Assembly (NCBI RefSeq): GCF_963576615.1
Contig: NC_088708.1
Location: forward strand, 44,379,196-44,443,195
Reading direction: 5' to 3'
Length of the DNA stretch: 64,000 nucleotides
DNA from: Watersipora subatra
Lineage: Eukaryota; Bryozoa; Gymnolaemata; Cheilostomatida; Watersiporidae
Position 1 is the stretch's first letter, and each line of letters starts with the position of its first letter. The notes under the pieces were generated by a model. It was not told where the DNA came from and did no database searches. It was given only the letters and a program-made list of their open reading frames with translations. Shown here piece by piece: positions 46,601-53,826 of the stretch. Position numbers and translations under genes: made by a program.

Positions 46601-49496
46601 GTTTTCCAAAAACCATTCAATAGACGCTTCCCCCATAAACCTCGCTTAAATTCCACTTGGCGTAATGAATTGATGTAGTTTTTAATTCGCACGACATTAA
46701 AATTTTTATATTATGTAAAGCATCAATGGCACAAATTCTCAAATTCGATTTGAATAACGAGAAACCCATAATTGGCCTTAAAAATACTGCTTTCTCTCTT
46801 GTTGCACTTGGGAGTGACAGGGGTATCTCTATTATATATGTTAATACCCTGACAGTCTAGAGCACCGTGAGAGATCATCATGTGTGTCGATGAAGCAAAC
46901 ACAATAAGTAGCTGCAGAATTATTCAAAATCACTTAAACGAGGTCAACTAGTGCAGGTGTTATAGTGTCAGTCTATCAATCTGAATGTCACGAGTTGGAC
47001 TCTCATTGAGAACAATCTTTTATTCCTGGTTTTGGACAAACCAATGAACACACACCCCTATTACTAGAATAAATATATAATTTTGCTTCACTCTGTTTTT
47101 TACATATACAACATTTTTTAATTTTGTCTTTGCAGCATAGACCTTGCCGTCTAGAGAAAAAGTAAATAAAAATTTATTTAAATCGACATTGTAGGTGTGC
47201 ACTCCCCTTAACTTAATATAAAATTACCGTAATCATATACCCCAACCAAGTGAAAGTGATAAGAAACAAATAAAACTCGTTGATACAAACCAATAATACC
47301 ATGGTCACTGCACAGTCATTAAATTAAACTTAAGTTTCCCATTTGACGAGTCCAAGGGGTGAGTTTGGAACGGCCTTTGGAATGGACCGAAAAATTTATA
47401 TGTATTCTACTATTCGTATCACGTAAAAACCCTGTAAAGTAATTCTCAGACCAGATTACCTGAAGTTGTAGGAGTGTCTACTGCAAATTGAAGTTTAAAT
47501 GGTCACCTGATGTTATCATCCAATAGCATGAGAGAAGGGTGATGCTCATTGGCTGCTCCAAGGTATGCGATGAGCTCTTCCATTAGATGCCTGTGACAGA
47601 CAGGAAGGAGGTTAGAATCTTAGAAAATATGGTCGGAGGACACTGCACAGGCCAGGCTTAGACTCAAACCTACTCACCTGCCGGTTTGAACAGTCGGGTC
47701 AGTAGCGTAGATAGTGCCTCTGAAGCCTGTCTCCTCTGTGATAAAAGGCAATGCTAGCATAGAAAGATAGTTAGAGATGATGATTGCATCCAGTCCTGAT
47801 AGATCAACAGCGTCTGTCTGAAGGCAGAGTTAAGGGCTATGACAGTATTACACTAATATCTGTTTGAATATGACCATTCGCTTGTTCGAGAGATGAGCAT
47901 GCAACTAGCTCTTAACTTAGGAGTTCATTAATCATGGCTCTCACAATACAAGAAATCTGTTTCGCATGTTGATGGAAAAATCTAGAAGTACCTCGGGAAG
48001 GCTGACCATAGGCTCCGAATCAAATAGTGGGGTCCCATTGCAGTCCTTGATGTTCTACAGTATATATAGTACATAGAAGTATTTTAAGGCAGTCTAAACA
48101 ATTTTAAATGTACCACATGACATGGCAGTATCATGAAAATGCAAAAAGTATAAACACAAAAAATTAAAGCAGGAAGCTTAAACAAATATTTAAAGGCGGT
48201 ATAAGAAAACATTTTGAAATGCGTGACACGACAAGGTTTATCTGTGAAGCGCAAAAAATAAAACACAAAAAGTTAAAACACAAAAAAAGTTATGCATCTA
48301 AAAGAAACTTGTATACAAATGCTGGGCAGTAACATGTTAGTACTCATGCAGGCTAGTATTAGACACAAGTTCCTCACAGATGCAATGACTTACACATGGG
48401 ACTTACACATGGGACTTACACATGGGACTTACACATGGGACTGCACCACTTGTTCCTGTTTTATTGCCTTGCAAGAGTCTTGTTCCAATTGCATTTGATG
48501 CTCTAAAACACCAACAAACACCCGCTGCTACCCAAAGCTAATGTCTAATGTAGCTTTAGTTCATAGTTGACAACAAACATTTTCTTATTATGCATAATCT
48601 AGCAATGGAAAGCAGTTACGCATGACGAAAGGCTACAGACTATTACAATCATATTTGGAATATGTGAAATAGAGGCCTTAGCATGCATGAAGACTACACA
48701 TAGAACTGTGGAACACATAGAACTGAAGATAGCTGTTAATAACTGTTAATACACTGTAAGTGTATTAGGCCAGCTATTAACAGCTAACACACTTACAGTG
48801 TATTAGCTGTATTTGTACTGTACGTGTATTAATTCACTTACAGTGTATTAACACACTGTAAGTGTATTAATACACATACAGTACAAATACAGCTAATACA
48901 CTGTAAGTGTGAATGAAACAGAGAAAACGATATTAAGCAACTCATAATGAAATGAATATTATTATAAAATAGAAAGCCAAATAGCGAGTTACATGATAAA
49001 CTTGATCAAATTCCCTGGGACTACATACTTGGACTGGACATTAAAAACTGGCATAAAATGAAGCAAAGTGTTGAGATCTAGGCCACAGTCGAGCATCATG
49101 TTTGTGTCCTTGAACTTTAATACATAGCAGGGCCTGTTGGTCTCACTCGAGAGTGAAAACTGTAAAATCAAGCGGAGTATTAAGACAAGAAAAAAGATAA
49201 CTTGAAAAATTAAACATATTGGGTGGAAAACATGGAAATTATACCAAAAGTTTATAAGGATATGTAAAACAGGATAATTAGCAAAGTTCTATAAAATTAA
49301 ATCCATGTGATGAATGTCTATTTCTGTAGTTCCAGCGCGACTACATTATCATAAAAATAACATTTAATTGTGATGAAACAAACAAGGACTGATAACTCTA
49401 AGTAGTTATGTCCGGATTATGATTAACCTATCATAAATTAGTCCGTACCATTTTAGAAACATTAGGAAATGAGCAGTAAACACCTACCAATCGCAT
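22497..49496 (-). CDS. INTS9: Integrator complex subunit 9, 18 exons, complete
   Basis: Eighteen minus-strand exons join with matching phases into 1980 nt, predicting 659 residues; human INTS9, as I remember it, is about 658. The match runs end to end: start [20 protein letters not shown], the metallo-beta-lactamase-like region (exons 2-8), the beta-CASP region (exons 9-14, e.g. [11 protein letters not shown] and [10 protein letters not shown]) and the C-terminal domain (exons 16-18, [16 protein letters not shown]). INTS9 pairs with the endonuclease INTS11 in the nuclear Integrator complex, which cleaves snRNA 3' ends and promoter-proximal nascent RNA. INTS9 itself is a pseudo-enzyme; here too the metal-ligand motif is absent ([10 protein letters not shown]). 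Exon 3 is supported by splice signals and phase but poorly by similarity. Nearly every large intron carries a minisatellite or foldback element. Confidence 0.95.
23638..24070. repeat. Minisatellite, 33-base unit, about 13 copies (INTS9 intron 17)
   Basis: The unit resembles ttgtctaaacatcactcaac plus tattaccatagag. Because 33 is a multiple of three, one frame is open across it; this is not a gene. On the INTS9 strand it starts about 55 nt after the exon 17 donor, and its units contain donor-like tatg|gtaata. Confidence 0.92.
24129..24188 (-). CDS. INTS9: INTS9 exon 17
   Basis: Acceptor atattttag, donor gatttg|gtgagc; 20 codons (residues 594-613, [20 protein letters not shown]) aligning with the HGFSDIKVED part of the human C-terminal domain. 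Confidence 0.92.
24649..25042. mobile_element. Short inverted-repeat element (MITE) with internal hairpins
   Basis: Ends atacttttcggactattaac and, inverted at the right, gcggctaatagtctgaaaag give terminal inverted repeats of about 25 bases. Inside are three separate hairpins: 24795-24830, 24846-24882 and 24889-24957 (around caccactagaggcgca). There is no coding capacity. Lies in INTS9 intron 16. Confidence 0.75.
25325..25690. repeat. Dispersed repeat family copy 1 (INTS9 intron 16)
   Basis: Shares diagnostic words with 27640-27850, 29750-29960 and 30888-31330: cagagatat-like, gctcagattc, gacatcattttggcaag, gcattttaaccgcaatcaag and tagaaaaatactgatacttt. Confidence 0.65.
25847..25960. repeat. 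Minisatellite, 24-base unit, about five near-identical copies
   Basis: Unit acatgtatacatctattgca plus gggg; INTS9 intron 16. Confidence 0.92.
26391..26492 (-). CDS. INTS9: INTS9 exon 16
   Basis: Acceptor tccacag, donor gaggag|gtgaga; 34 codons (residues 560-593). The basic stretch IKRRKLQKP precedes [17 protein letters not shown], the start of the INTS11-binding C-terminal domain. Confidence 0.93.
27640..27850. repeat. Dispersed repeat family copy 2 (INTS9 intron 15)
   Basis: Contains tgtccagagatatatg and aaagctcagattcgagcg, matching the left part of copy 1; the right part is missing. Confidence 0.5.
29750..29960. repeat. Dispersed repeat family copy 3 (INTS9 intron 15)
   Basis: Contains acatcattttgggcaagtc, then gcgtttttaccgcgatcaat and the gagatcgcctaacacc segment, matching the right part of copy 1. 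Confidence 0.55.
29985..30062. repeat. Tandem repeat of about 31 bases (2.5 copies) beside the exon 15 donor
   Basis: aattagccaatgagaagttg plus agcggatgaac repeats 2.5 times and ends 8-9 nt from the exon 15 5' splice site at 30069. Confidence 0.88.
30070..30168 (-). CDS. INTS9: INTS9 exon 15
   Basis: Acceptor atattgcag, donor atggag|gtttgt; 33 codons (residues 527-559). [16 protein letters not shown] aligns with the human PMEIKPGISLA segment. Confidence 0.92.
30460..30858. repeat. Minisatellite, about 31-base unit, about 12 copies (INTS9 intron 14)
   Basis: Unit like aatgagtcatcacagttcaa plus ggtcagtgtgc, with substitutions between copies. The tgagtca words are AP-1-like, but this probably follows only from the unit sequence. 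Confidence 0.92.
30888..31330. mobile_element. Inverted pair of the dispersed repeat family (copy 4; INTS9 intron 14)
   Basis: Two arms of about 150-180 bases, 30888-31050 and about 31170-31330, are inverted copies. One arm has aaaattttagtagatttttt and tctaccatttgcgattg; the other has caattgcaaatggtagaaaa and aaatctactaaaatttt. They are related to copies 1-3, so the family may be an inverted-repeat element. Confidence 0.65.
31675..31722. repeat. Perfect 23-base inverted repeat near the exon 14 donor
   Basis: tataaccctggactaccctg is followed after a 2-base loop by its exact inverse. A related word (31736-31750) lies between it and the donor at 31763. In the transcript the hairpin would start about 41 nt after the 5' splice site. 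Confidence 0.9.
31764..31879 (-). CDS. INTS9: INTS9 exon 14
   Basis: Acceptor tttgtcttag, donor ccacag|gtgcct; residues 488-526. [20 protein letters not shown] then [15 protein letters not shown] aligns with the human RMDLMID...LPFKRRYEKIEI stretch. Its phase-1 start agrees with the first donor of exon 13. Confidence 0.92.
32087..32872. mobile_element. Putative inverted-repeat element (MITE) (INTS9 intron 13)
   Basis: Left end tgtagattctcacatatata and the inverse of the right end (tgtatatcctcccatacaag) match over about 30 imperfect bases; no coding capacity. Confidence 0.45.
33039..34411. mobile_element. Inverted-repeat element with arms of about 200 bases (INTS9 intron 13)
   Basis: aagaatagagaaagcataat at 33039 is inverted at 34411. 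The arms continue through the gaggtg/cacctc segment, then the aggtctacc/ggtagacct segment and finally the acgtataaaatcgactt / aagtcgatttcatacgt segment. No transposase or clear target duplication was seen. The 33131-33418 open frame lies partly in an arm and is not a gene. A small tandem repeat (gtgtatctactgcagcattc, two copies) lies inside near 33600. Confidence 0.7.
34690..36864. repeat. Large minisatellite, 34/36-base unit, about 60 copies, derived from the INTS9 exon 13 end
   Basis: On the INTS9 strand the unit is GTATAGTACACCTTCCCTCC followed by AACACTTCAACCTG. Variant units occur (36-base forms with an extra TA, and units with ttgaaggaaaatagtac). A block of about 582 bases is repeated inside the array (compare the ctgggttg unit at 35908 with 36490). 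The last about 28 nt of exon 13 are themselves a unit, so the array is continuous with coding sequence and every unit carries a copy of the exon's GTATAG splice donor. Confidence 0.95.
36865..37044 (-). CDS. INTS9: INTS9 exon 13
   Basis: Acceptor ctgttttgtag; 180 nt. [20 protein letters not shown] then [14 protein letters not shown] aligns closely with human ALAPYQPLAMKC...HVVCPEQYTQPPPAQ. The exon ends CAACCTG|GTATAG, the first donor reached. Only a phase-1 end fits exon 14. Because the following minisatellite repeats this same donor every 34-36 nt, later donors could be used in principle but would mostly shift the frame. Confidence 0.92.
37407..37576. repeat. Duplicated intronic segment, copy A (INTS9 intron 12)
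   Basis: Shares long near-identical stretches (e.g. cccgtttacattatagaaca and gtgctatgcaaaaagagct) with 39039-39283 in intron 10. Confidence 0.85.
37718..37889 (-). CDS. INTS9: INTS9 exon 12
   Basis: Acceptor gtgttttag, donor ttcactg|gtaggc; residues 371-428. [19 protein letters not shown] aligns with human CVVFTGHPSLRFGDVVHFM of the beta-CASP region. Confidence 0.94.
38495..38555 (-). CDS. INTS9: INTS9 exon 11
   Basis: Acceptor gattttcag, donor gcagag|gtagga; 61 nt, residues 350-370. [12 protein letters not shown] is nearly identical to the human segment. Confidence 0.93.
38661..38731. repeat. Foldback hairpin (INTS9 intron 10)
   Basis: gtggccatgatagtctaaaa and cgaactccacag pair with ctgtggagtttgctttaggc and tatcatgaccac, giving an imperfect stem of about 32 bases. 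Confidence 0.8.
39039..39283. repeat. Duplicated intronic segment, copy B with an extra partial copy (INTS9 intron 10)
   Basis: Matches 37407-37576; the first third (atactcaaatcatatct to ccactcacc) occurs twice within this copy. Confidence 0.85.
39464..39644 (-). CDS. INTS9: INTS9 exon 10
   Basis: Acceptor tctgtttacag, donor gaatg|gtttgt; residues 290-350. [20 protein letters not shown] and SNIYAEW match human [20 protein letters not shown] and FAEW. Confidence 0.94.
40532..40785. repeat. Minisatellite, 21-base unit, about 12 copies (INTS9 intron 9)
   Basis: Unit tctagtcaagtgacagacac plus a. Open in both strands because 21 is a multiple of three; the 105- and 133-codon frames across it are artefacts. 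Confidence 0.93.
40787..41692. mobile_element. Putative inverted-repeat element containing a 173-base tandem duplication (INTS9 intron 9)
   Basis: cattcaaggtgtgtttatac at the left is inverted at the right as gtataaacacaccttcaagtg (read on the plus strand). Inside, about 40961-41133 and 41134-41304 are essentially identical tandem copies with no differences that I can see. No coding capacity. Confidence 0.55.
41778..41889 (-). CDS. INTS9: INTS9 exon 9
   Basis: Acceptor attctgtag, donor gcagcag|gtaagg; residues 253-290. [20 protein letters not shown] matches human [20 protein letters not shown]. Confidence 0.94.
42754..43870. repeat. Minisatellite, 39-base unit, about 28 copies, with an 11-unit higher-order period (INTS9 intron 8)
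   Basis: Unit gcctctgaagagggtggaac plus aagtaacaccttcgtcata. Copies are almost identical. Variant units (ggagggggga at 42881 and 43311; actttcgtca at 42821 and 43251) recur 430 bases apart, i.e. eleven units. Three minus-strand frames are open over most of it; these are artefacts of a unit length divisible by three. Confidence 0.95.
44149..44283 (-). CDS. INTS9: INTS9 exon 8
   Basis: Acceptor tatttgcag, donor ccaagg|gtgggt; 45 codons, residues 208-252. [20 protein letters not shown] then SSTLTTHP matches human [20 protein letters not shown]...SSLLTTHP. Confidence 0.94.
45343..45466 (-). CDS. INTS9: INTS9 exon 7
   Basis: Acceptor tttatatag, donor aaaaat|gtaagt; residues 166-207. [20 protein letters not shown] matches human [20 protein letters not shown]. 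Confidence 0.93.
45630..46190. repeat. AT-rich low-complexity tract (INTS9 intron 6)
   Basis: About 550 bases of degenerate taattt / aattaa words with little G or C; no unit length is obvious. Confidence 0.7.
46815..47490. repeat. tRNA-headed SINE-like repeat, copy 1 (INTS9 intron 6)
   Basis: Similar along its length to 54025-54735. A tRNA-like block (46940-47003: gaggtcaactagtgcaggtg ... cgagttggactctc) has A- and B-box-like words. Shared downstream blocks are cgacattg-aggtg and gatacaaaccaataa, and gagtgtctactgcaa near the end. Its end lies about 15 nt from the exon 6 donor. Confidence 0.7.
47507..47590 (-). CDS. INTS9: INTS9 exon 6
   Basis: Acceptor gtctgtcacag, donor catcag|gtgacc; residues 138-166. 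[10 protein letters not shown] matches human LLMEELVNFI. Confidence 0.92.
47678..47817 (-). CDS. INTS9: INTS9 exon 5
   Basis: Acceptor gccttcag, donor ggcag|gtgagt; residues 92-138. [20 protein letters not shown] matches human [20 protein letters not shown]. Active family members have an HxHxDH metal motif here; it is absent, as in INTS9 generally. Confidence 0.94.
47992..48054 (-). CDS. INTS9: INTS9 exon 4
   Basis: Acceptor gttctgtag-like (ctgtag), donor cccgag|gtactt; 21 codons, residues 71-91 ([20 protein letters not shown]). Confidence 0.88.
48388..48440. repeat. 13-base tandem repeat carrying four GTAAGT donors
   Basis: acttacacatggg repeats four times. On the INTS9 strand this is CCCATGTGTAAGT, so GTAAGT occurs at 48432-48427, 48419-48414, 48406-48401 and 48393-48388. 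The repeat spans the end of exon 3. Confidence 0.93.
48433..48502 (-). CDS. INTS9: INTS9 exon 3 (inferred)
   Basis: Acceptor ggtgttttag and donor ccatgt|gtaagt frame a 70-nt open segment whose phases (2 in, 0 out) are exactly those needed between exons 2 and 4. It also brings the total length to that of human INTS9. Its residues (47-70) show little similarity to the human loop, which is variable, so the call rests on phase and splice signals. Confidence 0.6.
48750..48920. repeat. Nested palindrome (INTS9 intron 2)
   Basis: tacactgtaagtgtatta words and their inverse alternate. The largest arms (from about 48795 and to about 48910, around gctgtatttgtactgta) pair about a centre near 48853. Confidence 0.85.
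49029..49159 (-). CDS. INTS9: INTS9 exon 2
   Basis: Acceptor attttacag, donor gtccaa|gtatgt; residues 4-47. [20 protein letters not shown] matches human [20 protein letters not shown]. An alternative donor at 48992 (cat|gtaact) would add 12 residues and keeps the same phase. Confidence 0.93.
49488..49496 (-). CDS. INTS9: INTS9 exon 1 (coding part, start codon)
   Basis: ATGCGATTG|gtaggt gives MRL, which joins phase 0 to exon 2 (FSLSS), matching human MKLYCLSG. The 5' UTR extends towards higher coordinates. Confidence 0.88.
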
Positions 49497-49524
49497 AGTT
49501 GCTTGTGACCAGAGACTACTTGTG

Positions 49525-49537
49525 GTTACCTAGCAAC
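49525..49537. promoter_or_regulatory. RFX X-box-like motif in the INTS9 promoter/5' UTR
   Basis: gttacctagcaac fits the X-box half-site pair (GTTRCC ... GYAAC) and lies 29 bases upstream of the INTS9 start codon. RFX factors bind such sites, often in genes for cilia. Confidence 0.5.
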
Positions 49538-49539
49538 AT

Positions 49540-51090
49540 AGAAATCAAAGTACATGTATATATACTATATTGAAGAGGCCATTGGCTAGGATGCAATGAG
49601 TGAATGAAAGAAACTTAATCCAACTACTATCTGGCATTTGTTTATTTGAATGATTTAGGGGAACCCATATTAAAACATAGCATCCTCCAAAAAATCGTAA
49701 AAAACAGAAAAACAGCTTCAAGTAATAATTCTACAGGCCTGTAGAATGCTTTGTAATGATGTAGTACATGAAGGTTTCAGCTAAGTGTGACATTGAAACA
49801 TAACTTGTATTATTGTGAGTTTTCAAGTCCATAATTTTGATATTAGTTGTTGTTTTTTATTTGCACTAAATTCAATATTTTCCAACTCATACATATTATA
49901 AAGAGCTGGTCCTTAGCTATTGCAACACGACCCAGAATACTGCGGACACGATTGTGTCTACCCGCTAGCTGCTCACCTCAACGTAATGACAAACTTTACA
50001 TAGACAAAAAGCTACTTAGTCGACAACTATTATGAAGTACGCTTTGCCAATTTTGTTTAAATCATTTTCGATTTATTTAAAAAACTGAGAAGATCAAACT
50101 GGTGATGATAGGGATTGAAAAGTGAGCAAAAAATAGATTTAGCAAAAAAGTGATTAAAACAAAATAGATTGAGCAAAAAAGTATCTGAGAAGTATCTTTT
50201 GATTAAAAGCTTAGACCTTATAACACTCTGAGAGGCCCAGTGACGCTATAAAGTGTCAAGCAGTATAGTCTTCTACAGGCCAGCAAGGTATTTAAACATC
50301 AGCTACTCATTCGAAGAATATTTTAATGTTTCTTAATAAAATCATAATACATGCATTTCTATTCTTATCATCAAAAGCAACCTCTTATTCTTAGTTTAAA
50401 TTTATACCATGTTGTGTCGATTGCTTATTAGTAGCCAACATAAAAAGACACACGTTTACTAGCAGCTAGTAGCTAAATTATTTAAAAACAGGCTTCATCA
50501 ATGTTTCCAATTCTGAAATATTACGTACAATTATGTGCTATTACAGCCATTGAACTCAAATGCAGAAATGTACCTTGATAAAAATAATCATCAAAAGGCG
50601 GCCACAAAATGTAAATATGTGAAAACACGGGACCGCTACATTATTTCTAAACTGAGTCAGCCTTGAGTGCAAACTCCAGTGCTAGAGCATCTAAGTCACA
50701 AACTTACAGCCTTTTTATAGCTTGATAATAGATTACAGGGATATCCAGAGCTTCTCAGACACTTACCTATAAACTTTGTCATGAGAAGGGCGTTACATTC
50801 ATTTTAAGGTGCATTAGTTTAGTAGATATAAATTGATTTAATTAAATTGATTAAATTACTGTTGAATACAAAACATTTAAGACGACTTATGGTAATCAGC
50901 ACCTTACAGACTTGTTTTCTTAATATCACTATTTTATATTTGACACACTTGCATAGCTTAATATGCCAAAAGATACCATTATATCAAGTGAAATAATTTG
51001 TCTTTGATGTATGACAGTAATGTTCGTAGAAGAGGTAGGAGTGAGTTTTGATTATGTAAATAAAGGAATGAGTAAGTGAGTGTCAATAAG
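49540..51090. other. INTS9 upstream region, no gene seen
   Basis: AT-rich sequence without a convincing ORF or repeat. It presumably holds the INTS9 5' UTR and promoter; no TATA box or initiator could be fixed. Confidence 0.45.
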
Positions 51091-51109
51091 TGTTTTTGAG
51101 TGTCAATAT

Positions 51110-53170
51110 CTTTTCATTTATTGTATATTAATAATCTCACTTTGTCATTACACGTGTGTGCTGGTTAGTGTTTTATCTATTGTATATTATTATTATCATT
51201 TTGTCATTACACGTGTGTGCTGGTTTGTGTTTTATCTATTGTATATTATTATCACTTTGTCATTACACGTGTGTGCTGGTTTGTGTTTTATCTATTGTAT
51301 ATTATTAATCTCACTTTGTCATTACACGTGTGTGCTGGTTCGTGTTTCATCTATTGTATATTATTAATCTCATTTTGTCATTACATGTGTGTGCTGGTTT
51401 GTGTTTTATCTATTGTATATTATTAATCTCACCTTGTCATTACATGTCTGTGCTGGTTTGTGTTTTATTTATTGTATATTATTAATCTCATTTTGTCATT
51501 ACACGTGTGTGCTGGTTTGTGTTTTATCTATAGTATATTATTAATCTCACCTTGTCATTACACCTGTGTGCCGGTTCATGTTTCATCTATTGTATATTAT
51601 TAATCTCACCTTGTCATTACATGTGTGTGCTGGTTCGTGTTTTATCTATTGTATATTATTAATCTCACCTTGTCATTACATGTGTGTGCTGGTTAGTGTT
51701 TTATCTATTGTATATTATTAATCTCACCTTGTCATTACATGTGTGTGCTGGTTCGTGTTTTATCTATTGTATATTACTAATCTCACCTTGTCATTACATG
51801 TGTGTGCTGGTTAGTGTTTTATCTATTGTATATTATTAATCTCACCTTGTCATTACACGTGTGTGCTGGTTCGTGTTTTATCTATTGTATATTATTAATC
51901 TCACCTCGTCATTTCATGTGTGTGCCGGTTCATGTTTCATCTATTGTATATTATTAATCTCATTTTGTCATTACATGTGTGCGCTGGTTAGTGTTTTATC
52001 TATTGTATATTATTAATCTCACCTTGTCATTACATGTGTGTGCTGGTTTGTGTTTTATCTATTGTATATTATTAATCTCACCTTGTCATTACACGTGTGT
52101 GCTGGTTTGTGTTTTATTTATTGTATATTATTAATCTCATTTTGTCATTACACGTGTGTGCTGGTTTGTGTTTTATCTATAGTATATTATTAATCTCACC
52201 TTGTCATTACACCTGTGTGCCGGTTCATGTTTCATCTATTGTATATTATTAATCTCACCTTGTCATTACATGTGTGTGCTGGTTCGTGTTTTATCTATTG
52301 TATATTATTAATCTCACCTTGTCATTACATGTGTGTGCTGGTTAGTGTTTTATCTATTGTATATTATTAATCTCACCTTGTCATTACATGTGTGTGCTGG
52401 TTCGTGTTTTATCTATTGTATATTACTAATCTCACCTTGTCATTACATGTGTGTGCTGGTTAGTGTTTTATCTATTGTATATTATTAATCTCACCTTGTC
52501 ATTACACGTGTGTGCTGGTTCGTGTTTTATCTATTGTATATTATTAATCTCACCTCGTCATTTCATGTGTGTGCCGGTTCATGTTTCATCTATTGTATAT
52601 TATTAATCTCATTTTGTCATTACACGTGTGCGCTGGTTAGTGTTTTATCTATTGTATATTATTAATCTCACCTTGTCATTACATGTGTGTGCTGGTTAGT
52701 GTTTTATCTATTGTATATTATTAATCTCACCTTGTCATTACACGTGTGTGCTGGTTCGTGTTTTATCTATTGTATATTATTAATCTCACCTTGTCATTAC
52801 ATGTGTGTGCCGGTTCATGTTTCATCTATTGTATATTATTAATCTCACCTTTTCATTACATGTTTGTGCTGGTTCGGGTTTTATCTATTGTATATTATTA
52901 ATATCACTTTGTCATTACATGTCTGTGCTGGTTTGTGTTTCATCTATTGTATATTATTAATCTCACCTTGTCATTACAAGTGTGTGCTGGTTTGTGTTTT
53001 ATCTATTGTGTATTATTAATCTCACCTTGTCATTACATGTGCGTGCTGGTTAGTGTTTTATCCATTGTATATTATTAATCTCACCTTGTCATTACATGTG
53101 TGTGCTGGTTAGTGTTTTATCTATTGTATATTATTAATCTCACCTTGTCATTACATGTGTGTGCTGGTTC
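51110..53170. repeat. Satellite-like array, 59-base unit, about 35 copies, with an 11-unit higher-order repeat
   Basis: Unit like tattaatctcaccttgtcat, tacatgtgtgtgctggttcg, tgttttatctattgtat. The variant words tctatagtatatt (51532 and 52181) and cacctcgtcatttcatg (51904 and 52553) recur 649 bases apart, exactly 11 x 59, so part of the array (about 51460-52750) is a duplicated 11-mer block. Units at the left edge are shorter and more divergent. Short open frames here are artefacts. Confidence 0.95.
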
Positions 53171-53236
53171 ATGTAAATACTATGTGTTTCAACATTTTTG
53201 GATCAATTTCATCCAAACTACAAATACATATACTTC

Positions 53237-53461
53237 ATGGCTTCTGCCAGGTGGCTAACAATATTTGGTATGAAAACTTCGCCTGGTTCTTGGGAACCAG
53301 ACGGAGTTTTGAGACGAAACATGTCTGGTGTTTTATGTCTGGTTCCTGAGAACAAGCCTTTTAAATACCCACCTTCGGGCTATCTGACTGAAAAGGAAAA
53401 AAATCCCGGCCAATGTCGAGCTTACCCACATTGGCCAGGAACTCAGCTTGTGAGTACATAA
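53237..53461 (+). CDS. Unidentified small protein or first coding exon
   Basis: ATGGCTTCTGCC opens a frame of 74 codons (to TAA at 53459-53461). Its residue mix is protein-like, rich in Pro, Gly and Trp: GMKTSPGSWEPDGVLRRNMS, FKYPPSGYLTEKEKNPGQ, YPHWPGTQL. Codon use differs from the surrounding AT-rich DNA. Either it is a one-exon gene ending here, with AATAAA at 53821, or the frame is cut at cagctt|gtgagt (53450-53451), a good donor. I do not recognise the family and found no continuing exon. The frame starts about 70 bases after the satellite array ends. Confidence 0.45.
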   Translation: MASARWLTIFGMKTSPGSWEPDGVLRRNMSGVLCLVPENKPFKYPPSGYLTEKEKNPGQCRAYPHWPGTQLVST

Positions 53462-53820
53462 ACAGTGAATATGACTACATGCTTCATATACAAACTTATT
53501 TTGTGACCCAACATTGTTTTGCTCTACCTCTTAACAACCAGGGTCTATAATTGCTGTTTGTTTCCACTTGTACATGTGTATTATGGTCACAGTATTTATT
53601 AGACTAAAACCTGTAATTAAGAATGTTGTTATCATTTTTGTATTAAACAGTGGTCATGTTCAAACTTGATGTTATTGGTAAAACGTGTTTAGGTATTTGT
53701 CATTAGTTTTGGCTTGCATATGTAAAGCCGAATGTGTGTATTGGGCCTTTAGAAACTGTTATTTTATGACTTTCAGGAGTTTATTTTTAATAACATTTGT
53801 TTGCATACGTAGAGTGAATC

Positions 53821-53826
53821 AATAAA
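53821..53826 (+). terminator. Candidate poly(A) signal for the 53237 ORF
   Basis: AATAAA 360 bases downstream of the ORF stop; plausible but common in AT-rich DNA. Confidence 0.3.

Noticed and set aside
51080-51426. Hydrophobic repeat ORFs resembling membrane proteins
   Set aside because: They fall inside the 59-base array, and stops appear as soon as the unit phase changes.
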